Shown: positions 53,899 through 60,980 of the stretch, in pieces
Position numbering within the stretch: the first letter of the stretch is position 1
How the letters are laid out: each line of letters begins with the position of its first letter
NCBI GenBank assembly: GCA_964384915.1
Contig: CAYLMA010000001.1
Span: forward strand, 207,415-271,414
Reading direction: 5' to 3'
Origin: Sulfurimicrobium sp964384915
GTDB lineage: Bacteria; Pseudomonadota; Gammaproteobacteria; Burkholderiales; Sulfuricellaceae
Length of the DNA stretch: 64,000 bases
Notes under the pieces: model-generated
What the model was told of the DNA's origin: nothing
The model's database searches: none
What the model saw: only the letters and a program-made list of their open reading frames with translations
Program-made: the position numbers and the translations under genes

Positions 53899-56245
53899 CG
53901 GCCACCAGGCAACTCCGGTAAGCGCAAGCATCCGCATACGCGGGCAGGTCCAGGGCGTCGGCTTCCGTCCCTTTGTTTATCGCCTGGCTCGTGAACTCTG
54001 CCTCTCCGGCTGGGTGCGCAACGATGGAGAGGGCGTTGAGATCATGGTTCAGGGCGATGAAAACTCGATCCGCGACCTGCTCCGCCGCATACAGTCGGAC
54101 GCCCCGCCCCTGGCGCGAATCACCGACGTGGTGGCCAAAAACGGCGCCGCGATCCCCGCCCTGGAGGATTTTTCCATTCTGGAAAGCCAAGGCGGCCCGG
54201 CCCGCACCGCCATCGCACCCGATACCGCCACTTGCCCCGCCTGCCTGGCCGAACTGTTCGACCCTGCCGACCGCCGCTTCCGCTACCCCTTCATCAACTG
54301 CACCGACTGCGGCCCGCGCTACACCATCACCCGCCGCCTGCCCTACGACCGCCCCTGCACCAGCATGGCCGGCTTCCCGCTGTGCCCGGCGTGCGGCGAG
54401 GAATACCGCGATCCTGAAACGCGCCGCTTTCACGCCGAGCCCAACGCCTGCCCGGCATGCGGCCCGCAGCTCTCCATGCGCGACAGCAGTGGAAAGGCCA
54501 TCGAAACACAGGATGTCATTGCATCAAGCGTAGCCTTGCTCAAGGCGGGTAAAATTCTCGCCATCAAGGGGCTGGGCGGCTTCCACCTTGTCTGCGACGC
54601 ACGCAACGCCGAGCCGGTAGCTGCCCTGCGCGAACGCAAGCAGCGTGAGGAAAAACCTTTCGCGCTGATGGCGGCCAACCCTCTTTCACTGAAATCCCTG
54701 GTGCTCATGGATGCCGAGGAAACCGCCCTGATGCAAGCACGCGAGCGCCCCATCGTGTTGCTGCGCAAACAGCCGGGTAGCGACGTGGCCTTGCCGGGCA
54801 TTGCGCCGGGGATTGCCTGGCTAGGCGCGATGCTGCCTTATACGCCGCTGCACTATTTGCTGTTCCACGAGGCGGCGGGCAGGCCGACCGGCACTGTCTG
54901 GCTGGAGCAGCCGCATGATCTCCTCCTGGTCATGACCAGCGCCAACCCTCACGGCGAGCCGCTGGTGATCGGCAATGATGAAGCAGTGAATCGACTCGGC
55001 GGCATCGCCGATGCCTACGTAATTCATAACCGCGATATCGTGGCACGCTGCGACGACTCAGTCGTGAGGCGCTGCACCGCCTCTACGCTTCACCCTTCAC
55101 CCTTCACCCTTCACCCTGCATTTCAATTCATCCGCCGCGCCCGCGGCTACACCCCGGCAGCCATCGCACTGCCACGCTCCGGCCCGTCCGTGCTGGCCTG
55201 CGGCGGCTGGTTCAAGAACACTGTGTGCCTGACTCGCGGCAACGAAGCCTTCATTTCCCAGCACCTGGGCGATCTCGACAACGCGCCGACCTGCGAGGCG
55301 CTGGAAGAAACCGTGGCGCATCTGATGGATATGCTGGAAATCAGGCCAGAAATCGTCGCCCACGACCTGCATCCGGACTTTCACAGCACCCGCTTCGCAC
55401 TCGAATTTGCGCGCGAGCGCGGCATTCCGGCGCTGGCGGTGCAGCATCATCATGCCCACATCGCCGCCGTGCTGGCCGAGCATGGCATACAGGAACCCGC
55501 GCTGGGTCTGGCGCTGGATGGTGTCGGCCTGGGTACGGATGGCGCCGCCTGGGGCGGAGAACTGCTGCGCCTCGAAAACGGAAGCTGCACACGCCTCGGC
55601 CACCTCGCCCCGCTCCGGCTGCCCGGCGGCGACCGTGCCGCGCGCGAGCCCTGGCGCATGGCTGCCAGCGCCCTGCATGCCCTCGGGCGCGAAGGGGAAA
55701 TCACGCGCCGCTACGCTTACCCCGCCGCCTCTGCCCTGCGACAAATGCTGCAACAAGGCCTCAACGCCCCGCTCACTTCAAGCTGTGGGCGCCTGTTCGA
55801 CGCCGCCGCCGGACTGCTGCGGGTCAGGGACACGGCCAGCTTCGAAGGGCAGACAGCCATGCTGCTGGAAGGGCTGGCGGAAATGCATGCTTCGGTAGCG
55901 CCGCTGCCCAACGGCTATGCTTTAAGGACTGACGGCACGCTGGATTTCCTCCCCCTGCTCGGCGCGCTCGCCGACACGCCCGATCCGGCCTTCGGCGCGG
56001 CGCTGTTTCATGCTACCTTGACACAGGGGCTGGCGGCATGGGCAAGACAGGCCGCACAACGGAGTGGCATCAAGACCATTGCCTTGGGCGGCGGCTGCTT
56101 CCTCAACGCCATCCTCAGCCGCAGCATGCGCGAGGCGCTGACAGAGGCCGGCTTAACGGTTCTGGAAGCGCGCCAGGCGCCGCCCAACGATGGCGGCCTC
56201 AGCCTCGGACAGGCATGGGTGGCAATCAACGGAGGATTTGAATAA
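53873..56245 (+). CDS. hypF: Carbamoyltransferase HypF
   Basis: 790 residues that make thiocarbamoyl for the Fe-CN ligands. Domains in order: acylphosphatase (SIRIRGQVQGVGFRPFVY, ~19-36), zinc fingers (CPACLAEL, CTDCGPRYT, CPACGEEY, CPACGPQL), YrdC-like, and the Kae1-like carbamoyltransferase with HHHAH. A four-fold CTTCACC repeat in the DNA (55088-55115) adds a TLHPSPFTLHP stretch before the RRARGYTPAAIAL segment, where HypF proteins usually have a short linker. Start could also be a GTG at 53888. Confidence 0.94.
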   Translation: MSTGLVKSSGHQATPVSASIRIRGQVQGVGFRPFVYRLARELCLSGWVRNDGEGVEIMVQGDENSIRDLLRRIQSDAPPLARITDVVAKNGAAIPALEDFSILESQGGPARTAIAPDTATCPACLAELFDPADRRFRYPFINCTDCGPRYTITRRLPYDRPCTSMAGFPLCPACGEEYRDPETRRFHAEPNACPACGPQLSMRDSSGKAIETQDVIASSVALLKAGKILAIKGLGGFHLVCDARNAEPVAALRERKQREEKPFALMAANPLSLKSLVLMDAEETALMQARERPIVLLRKQPGSDVALPGIAPGIAWLGAMLPYTPLHYLLFHEAAGRPTGTVWLEQPHDLLLVMTSANPHGEPLVIGNDEAVNRLGGIADAYVIHNRDIVARCDDSVVRRCTASTLHPSPFTLHPAFQFIRRARGYTPAAIALPRSGPSVLACGGWFKNTVCLTRGNEAFISQHLGDLDNAPTCEALEETVAHLMDMLEIRPEIVAHDLHPDFHSTRFALEFARERGIPALAVQHHHAHIAAVLAEHGIQEPALGLALDGVGLGTDGAAWGGELLRLENGSCTRLGHLAPLRLPGGDRAAREPWRMAASALHALGREGEITRRYAYPAASALRQMLQQGLNAPLTSSCGRLFDAAAGLLRVRDTASFEGQTAMLLEGLAEMHASVAPLPNGYALRTDGTLDFLPLLGALADTPDPAFGAALFHATLTQGLAAWARQAAQRSGIKTIALGGGCFLNAILSRSMREALTEAGLTVLEARQAPPNDGGLSLGQAWVAINGGFE
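55088..55115 (+). repeat. Four tandem CTTCACC units inside hypF
   Basis: 28 bp of exact 7-bp repeats. Because seven is not a multiple of three, loss or gain of one unit would shift the hypF frame. The present count of four leaves the frame open. Confidence 0.9.
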
Positions 56246-56481
56246 TGTGCCTGGCAATCCCCGCCCTTGTGGCGGAAGTTCTTGAAAACGACATGGCCGT
56301 CGTGGATGTGGGCGGCGTGCGCAAGACCATTTCCCTGGCGCTGGTGGACGGCGTGGCCGTGGGCGATTATGTGATCGTGCACGTGGGCTATGCGCTCAAC
56401 CGGCTTGATCCGGAAGAGGCCGCAAAGACCCTCGCCCTGTTCGCCGAAATCAGCGCAGCGCTTGACGCGCCTCCCGCATGA
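56245..56481 (+). CDS. hypC: Hydrogenase assembly chaperone HypC
   Basis: 78 residues. MCLAIPALV supplies the essential N-terminal Cys-2; VDVGGVRKTISLALV and GDYVIVHVGYALNRLDPEEA are family-typical. It carries the Fe(CN)2CO group with HypD. The ATG overlaps the hypF stop by one base and its stop overlaps hypD (ATGA). Confidence 0.96.
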   Translation: MCLAIPALVAEVLENDMAVVDVGGVRKTISLALVDGVAVGDYVIVHVGYALNRLDPEEAAKTLALFAEISAALDAPPA

Positions 56482-57650
56482 AATACATCGACGAATTCCG
56501 CGACGGCGATCTGGCGCAGAAGCTGGCGGCGGACATTGCGCGCGAGGTGCGGCCTGACCACAGCTACGGTTTGATGGAGTTCTGCGGCGGCCACACCCAC
56601 GCGGTCTACCGTTATGGCGTGCAGAACCTGCTGCCGCCCAACGTGAGCCTGATCCACGGCCCCGGCTGCCCGGTGTGCGTGCTCCCCATCGGCCGGCTGG
56701 ATTACGCTGTCCAGCTGGCCCGCACCCCCGGCACGATCCTCTGCACCTATGGCGACATGCTGCGCGTGCCGGGCTCGGGCGGCATGAGCCTGCTCAAGGC
56801 CAAGGCGGGAGGAGCGGACATCCGCATGATCTACTCCAGCGCCGACGCCCTGAAGATCGCCCAGGATCATCCGGACCAAGAAATAGTTTTTTTCGCCATC
56901 GGCTTCGAGACCACCACGCCGCCCACCGCCGTGGCCATCCTGCAGGCCGAAGCGCTGGAATTAAAAAATTTTTCCGTGATTTCCAACCACGTCCTCACCC
57001 CGGCGGCGATTTCCGCCATCATGGGGAGCGGCGAGGCATACGACCTTTCACGGCCTTCAGGCCGTAGAAAGTCGGAGTCCCCGAGCGAAGCGAGTGGGGC
57101 CCGGGTGGACGGCGTGATCGGCCCCGCGCACGTTTCCACCGTGATCGGCAGCCGGCCCTACGAGCCTTTCGCCGCGCAATACCACCTGCCGGTGGTGATT
57201 GCCGGATTCGAGCCGCTCGACGTAATGCAGGCGATCCTGATGCTGGTGCGGCAGTTGAACACCGGCCGCGCCGAGGTGGAAAACGAATTCACCCGCGCCG
57301 TGTCGCGCGAGGGGAATATCAAGGCGCAGCGCCTGGTGGCCGAGGTGTTCGAAGTGCGCGAAGCATTCGAGTGGCGCGGCCTCGGCAGCGTGCCGGACAG
57401 CGCCCTGCAAATCCGCGCAAAATATGCCGCCTTCGATGCCGAGAAACGCTTCCGCCTCGACTATCACAGCGTAGCCGACAACCCGGCCTGCGCATGCAGC
57501 GCCATCATCCGCGGCGTGAAGAAACCGCTGGACTGCAAGCTGTTCGGCAGCGTGTGCACACCGGAGAACCCGGTTGGCTCGTGCATGGTGTCGTCGGAAG
57601 GGGCTTGCGCGGCTTATTACAGTTATGGGCGGTACCGGGAAGCGCAATAA
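56478..57650 (+). CDS. hypD: Hydrogenase maturation protein HypD (with internal insertion)
   Basis: 390 residues. FCGGHTHAVYRYG, HGPGCPVCVLP, the IGFETTTPPTA region, and a C-terminal [4Fe-4S] part (CACSAIIRG, CKLFGSVCTPENPVGSC) are present. Between MGSGEAYDL and DGVIGPAHVSTVIG a ~22-residue stretch (RPSGRRKSESPSEASGA) is encoded by a palindrome-containing insert (57045-57104) and would not normally be there; the frame is kept, so the protein may still fold. Starts with ATGA overlap of hypC. Confidence 0.93.
   Translation: MKYIDEFRDGDLAQKLAADIAREVRPDHSYGLMEFCGGHTHAVYRYGVQNLLPPNVSLIHGPGCPVCVLPIGRLDYAVQLARTPGTILCTYGDMLRVPGSGGMSLLKAKAGGADIRMIYSSADALKIAQDHPDQEIVFFAIGFETTTPPTAVAILQAEALELKNFSVISNHVLTPAAISAIMGSGEAYDLSRPSGRRKSESPSEASGARVDGVIGPAHVSTVIGSRPYEPFAAQYHLPVVIAGFEPLDVMQAILMLVRQLNTGRAEVENEFTRAVSREGNIKAQRLVAEVFEVREAFEWRGLGSVPDSALQIRAKYAAFDAEKRFRLDYHSVADNPACACSAIIRGVKKPLDCKLFGSVCTPENPVGSCMVSSEGACAAYYSYGRYREAQ
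57045..57104. repeat. In-frame palindromic insertion in hypD
   Basis: CTTTC-ACGGCC (57045-57055) pairs with GGCCGT-A-GAAAG (57060-57071) around loop TTCA; next to it CCCC-GAGCGAAGCGAG-TGGGG (57080-57099). The CGAGCGAAGCGAG style is typical of dispersed repeats. The insert is a multiple of three. Confidence 0.8.
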
Positions 57651-58010
57651 CGGGACCAATGAACCGCCTCGCCTGATTGCCGCTGAAGGGCCATGAACAG
57701 TCAGCCACTTCCAATGTAACGTCTATTTTACGTCACCCTTGGAAGACTATTTTTCGGGGGAAGCTCACTATCCGGCGCAATGAGCTCTGCTCGTTGCGCC
57801 CCACGAGCTCCGGAATAAGTCGCCCCCTATAACCCGGCCCTTTAACCTGATTGAACTGAGCAGAAATGGTGGCGCGACCATATGACGCATTGCAATATCA
57901 ATGCTATACGCATAAAGTCAAACACGGGTCGATGGAAGTTTCATTTTGGTTTGCCTCCATCGATTCGTTTCAAGTTTCATCCAATCCATCAACGCTATTT
58001 AGGAGGTTCC
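57651..58010. other. Left flank of the radical-SAM cassette
   Basis: 360 bp without a convincing gene. It holds a near-perfect hairpin GGCGCAATGAGC / GCTCGTTGCGCC (57774-57800, one G-U pair, loop TCT) and a 7-bp hairpin CGATGGA / TCCATCG (57930-57962) in the leader of the small peptide gene. A promoter probably lies here but I cannot place it. A 70-codon frame from 57882 that reads into the peptide lacks a good ribosome-binding site. Confidence 0.5.
57774..57800. repeat. 12-bp-stem hairpin downstream of hypD
   Basis: GGCGCAATGAGC (57774-57785) pairs with GCTCGTTGCGCC (57789-57800), loop TCT, one G-U pair. No T-run follows. It may end the hyp transcript with Rho or mark the edge of the inserted DNA. 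Confidence 0.6.
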
Positions 58011-58094
58011 ATGTGTATTTCCAAGCTGATTTCCGATTCTGATGAAGCGCGATACGTCGCTACCATGAGTGTGACCGAAAGCGCGCACTATTAA
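58011..58094 (+). CDS. 27-residue candidate RiPP precursor peptide
   Basis: A 27-codon frame from the ATG at 58011, four bases after the perfect AGGAGG at 58001-58006. The product starts MCISKLISDSDEARYV and ends SVTESAHY, with a C-terminal tyrosine, one Cys and two Tyr; no signal peptide. It is followed by a hairpin and then a radical SAM gene with a PqqD-like N-terminus and an MFS exporter. That context is the usual one for a ribosomally made modified peptide (as in PqqA or MftA), but the length and lack of relatives I recognise make it a candidate only. Confidence 0.5.
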   Translation: MCISKLISDSDEARYVATMSVTESAHY

Positions 58095-58104
58095 CAGTAG
58101 CGAA

Positions 58105-58131
58105 GGATCGCGGGATACACTCTTGCGATCC
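58105..58131 (+). terminator. Hairpin between the small peptide gene and the radical SAM gene
   Basis: GGATCGC (58105-58111) pairs with GCGATCC (58125-58131). A weak terminator or attenuator here would let the peptide be made in excess over the enzyme, as in many RiPP operons. No T-run follows. Confidence 0.4.
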
Positions 58132-58152
58132 CATTTGATCGAGACAAATGAC

Positions 58153-59346
58153 ATGACTCCAACCGAACCAACGCATTTCGGCTTTACGCGCATCCTGGAT
58201 GGCGTGCTAGCTAGACAAGATCACGTTCGCGGGGACATCATCCTGATCTACAACAACCGGCTGCGGCGAATTCGACGTGATACCGATAGCCATGATACAG
58301 TACTCCGCCTTCTGCCAAAGGTCCATTGGCAGGAGAAATACCCCCCCGCCCCCAACAATCTCCAGATCCAGGTCACCAAGGCATGTAACCTTGCGTGTTC
58401 CTTCTGCTACGCAAATGCCATCAACGCAAGTACACCCGATTCGCACATGCCTTTTGATCAAGCCAAGCGCCTGATTGATATGGCCTTCGCTTGGGGCGTT
58501 CCTCAATTGCAGTGGGTGGGTGGAGAGACCTTTGTAAATAAAGACTTTCCGCGAATGGTTGAGTACGCCAAAGGCCTCGGTCTAGTACAGAGCATCATTA
58601 CAAATGGGATTATCCCCGGTATGCGTTTGGACAAATTCGCGAGCACGTTGCGCGCATTCTCCGCGATCCAGATATCCGCAAATGCCGTCGATAAGGACTT
58701 CGATGCTCTCGTAGGCCGTACTGTGTACAATAAATTTGTCTTGGCGGCAAAGGCCATCAACGACCTATGCGGTACCGTATGGCTATCATGCGTGGTTACT
58801 CCGAAGAATGCCGCAAGCTTGGGGGACATCGTGTCACTCGCTGAGTCCACGGGGGTCCGCGGTATTACGTTCGGCATTCTGGCAAAACAAGGACGTGCGA
58901 CCGACGACACTGCGAGCTACTTCAGGTGTTTAACCGAGGCTCAGGATGCGCTCCGGCGTGTTTACGACAAGTCCACTCCAAGCATCGAAATTGACTGCCA
59001 CTTCGCCCCGGCCCTTTCGTGGCCAACAAAGAAACCTGGAGAAGCCGCTCGGCATGGAGCGAATGAGGGACACACTGCCTTGTTCATCAACAAAGATGGC
59101 GATGTCTTCCCGTTCCCGTTACTTGAAATCCCTACGCTAAGACTCGGAAACGCATTTGATGAAGATATTGTGCAGCTTTGGCTAACGAATGATCTGCTCA
59201 ATTCGCTGCGGGAAGGCTGTGTCGACCCTCCAGTCTGTAAAGCATGTGACGCTGACTGCTCCTTTCGAAGCCGGTCATTACGCTACCTTTGGACCGGAGA
59301 CTTTTCCGGAAAGCTCCCATGCTACAAATTCAATTTCACAAGCTGA
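58153..59346 (+). CDS. Radical SAM protein with PqqD-like N-terminus and degenerate SPASM tail
   Basis: 397 residues from ATG 58153 (a TTG at 58123 is also possible). N-terminal ~60 residues (RILDGVLARQDHVRGDIILIYNNRLRRI) resemble a PqqD/RRE peptide-recognition segment. The radical SAM core has CNLACSFC at 78-85 (CX3CX2C) and WVGGETF for SAM binding. The C-terminus looks like SPASM (INKDGDVFPFPLLEIPTLRLGN) but Phe stands where a cluster Cys usually is; remaining Cys lie in CVDPPVCKACDADCSF and PCYKF. Overlaps the MFS gene by 28 bp. GC is lower than in hyp genes. Confidence 0.8.
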   Translation: MTPTEPTHFGFTRILDGVLARQDHVRGDIILIYNNRLRRIRRDTDSHDTVLRLLPKVHWQEKYPPAPNNLQIQVTKACNLACSFCYANAINASTPDSHMPFDQAKRLIDMAFAWGVPQLQWVGGETFVNKDFPRMVEYAKGLGLVQSIITNGIIPGMRLDKFASTLRAFSAIQISANAVDKDFDALVGRTVYNKFVLAAKAINDLCGTVWLSCVVTPKNAASLGDIVSLAESTGVRGITFGILAKQGRATDDTASYFRCLTEAQDALRRVYDKSTPSIEIDCHFAPALSWPTKKPGEAARHGANEGHTALFINKDGDVFPFPLLEIPTLRLGNAFDEDIVQLWLTNDLLNSLREGCVDPPVCKACDADCSFRSRSLRYLWTGDFSGKLPCYKFNFTS

Positions 59347-60572
59347 ATGCTTGGTCGTGGTCTGACAATGGGCGCCAGACATTATTCCTGATTGGATTCT
59401 TGCTGAGCACGCTTGGCGCATCACTCACCAATATCGCGCTTGCGTATCAATACCTCCTGCGTCCTGCCGGGGTCGAGCAGTATGCCATGTTGATGTATGG
59501 TGCCACACTCACAGCTTTGGTGGGGGCCAGCTATATTGGCAGTCAGGTGGATCGGCTGGGGAGATTCGACCGCAGTCTTCTCGGGATAAACCTGAGCAAT
59601 GCGGCCACTTCTGCGGCGCTCGCCTGCTCGCCTCCATTCGCGATCGTAGTGGCACTCGTTGTTGCATCGACGGCCTTGTCACTGTTCAATGCCATCATCG
59701 TTCGTAAGCTCTTACCCGAATTCTTCCCTGGCACCATACTGCGACGCGTGACCGCATGGCTCACAGAAATTGCTGCGATCGGCGCCGTCTTCGGCCCGTT
59801 ACTTGGCCCACTGTTTCCGAATTTTGGAATAAGCCTGTCCGCTATGTTTGCCATTGATGCGCTGACCTTTTCGGCCACTGGAATTATCTATTGGCAGTGC
59901 TTTCGGTCGAGTCGAGCATTGATGAATGCTGCCACGTCTCCCCACCGACCATATCGAGGAATCGTGGTTTCACTACGTGATTCTGCACGCTTGATTCACG
60001 ACCAAAGCCTTCGCCCCGTGATTGTTGCCTACGCGCCATTCTCGCTGGGCGTGTCGTCCCTCTTCTTTTCACTTGCTCTCTTCAACAAACACCTTGCCGA
60101 GGGTAGTGAAATTGCCTTTGCGTTGCCCATCGTTGCCATGTTCTGCGGTCGAACATTAGCCAGCAGATATGCCCGATCGCGGCATTTTTCATCGACCTAC
60201 TCAGGATTTTTTGCTTTGGGAACCTCCATCGCGTTTGTTGCTCTGTTAATGATCCCCCTGAGTGGAGCGATAGTCGTCTTTGCGCTTCTGCAGTTCGTGC
60301 TGGGGGTCGGCCTGTCCATGGCCCTGTTTGCACACGCAATGTGGCTGCAGACCGAGTGCAGCGAAGATTCACTAGGCTTCGCCAATGGCACGCTGCGCAC
60401 CATTGATGCGTGTACGAAACTGGTGGGAATCCCGCTTGTGGCCACCTTGGCGAGCCATGGTTTGCTTTGGGCAATTGCGGTCGTCGTGGGGAGCTGTTTT
60501 GGTCTAAGCAGCTTGGCCGTATTGAAGCGGGTCGGCGGAATAGGGGATGCAATTCCGTTGAAAGTGAAATAG
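59319..60572 (+). CDS. MFS-family exporter
   Basis: 417 residues with about 12 hydrophobic segments and no signal peptide, typical of major-facilitator exporters (EntS/Bcr-like: LIGFLLSTLGASLTNIALAYQYLL, LGVGLSMALFAHAMWLQ). Starts inside the end of the radical SAM gene by 28 bp, which couples their translation. It is probably the exporter for the product of the neighbouring enzyme. The upstream in-frame start at 59289 is less likely. Confidence 0.82.
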   Translation: MLQIQFHKLNAWSWSDNGRQTLFLIGFLLSTLGASLTNIALAYQYLLRPAGVEQYAMLMYGATLTALVGASYIGSQVDRLGRFDRSLLGINLSNAATSAALACSPPFAIVVALVVASTALSLFNAIIVRKLLPEFFPGTILRRVTAWLTEIAAIGAVFGPLLGPLFPNFGISLSAMFAIDALTFSATGIIYWQCFRSSRALMNAATSPHRPYRGIVVSLRDSARLIHDQSLRPVIVAYAPFSLGVSSLFFSLALFNKHLAEGSEIAFALPIVAMFCGRTLASRYARSRHFSSTYSGFFALGTSIAFVALLMIPLSGAIVVFALLQFVLGVGLSMALFAHAMWLQTECSEDSLGFANGTLRTIDACTKLVGIPLVATLASHGLLWAIAVVVGSCFGLSSLAVLKRVGGIGDAIPLKVK

Positions 60573-60601
60573 TGCGTCAAAGGGATTCAGGAAGCAAACG
60601 A

Positions 60602-60721
60602 TTAATGTGGTCGCTCAGCAATTCGCATCACCGGCATCTCTTTCCGGAACAGGCGGATGACTTGCTTTCGTCTCACGTGCAGTACTTCTCGTGACTGCTT
60701 GCGGGCGTCTTCTTTTTCCAT
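60602..60721 (-). pseudogene. N-terminal remnant of an IS630-type transposase
   Basis: On the minus strand an ATG at 60721 opens a 39-codon frame, MEKEDARKQSREVLHVRRKQ..., ending in a stop after RIAERPH. It resembles the start of IS630-family transposases (EDARKQSREVLHERRKQVIRL pattern, from memory). The helix-turn-helix and DDE parts are absent, so it is a fossil. Confidence 0.6.
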
Positions 60722-60910
60722 GCCCAATCTGACATGCTTCATGCCTTAAGGTTCACGGATAATTCGTTCCGTATCAATAGCTTGTGTTTTTGCCATTGAG
60801 GATGCCAGCGCGCAAGCTTCGGCTGGTTCCGCTTTCAACAAGTGAAGACTGGATGAGTCGCCTTATCCTTTTTGCTATTCAAGGTCTGATGCCGGGTGAT
60901 GACTCCATGC

Positions 60911-60952
60911 ATATCTAACAATGTCTATGCATGTCTATCTGTTTTTAGATAG
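60911..60952. promoter_or_regulatory. Phased heptamer repeats upstream of the AAA+ gene
   Basis: ATATCTA (60911), ATGTCTA (60921) and ATGTCTA (60931) are spaced exactly 10 bp; TAGATAG (60946-60952) is the inverted form, forming a hairpin with CTATCT (60935-60940). The gene start is 29 bp downstream, so this looks like an operator for a dimer-binding regulator, possibly the ATPase itself. Confidence 0.55.
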
Positions 60953-60980
60953 AATCTTGTAGAACTTGCTAGAGACACCT

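Larger units (their letters stand above)
60573..60980. other. Right flank of the cassette
   Basis: About 408 bp between the MFS gene and the AAA+ gene. It holds the transposase remnant and the phased heptamers listed separately; the rest has no gene I can support. Confidence 0.6.

Noticed and set aside
55037..55140. CRISPR-like array from the CTTCACC units
   Set aside because: Units are seven bases long, without spacers, inside hypF.
57882..58094. 70-residue version of the small peptide starting at 57882
   Set aside because: Poor ribosome-binding site at 57882, while AGGAGG sits directly before the internal ATG at 58011; the first 43 residues look like untranslated leader.
60410..60694. 94-codon frame overlapping the end of the MFS gene
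   Set aside because: Out of frame with the exporter, no domain and no ribosome-binding site.
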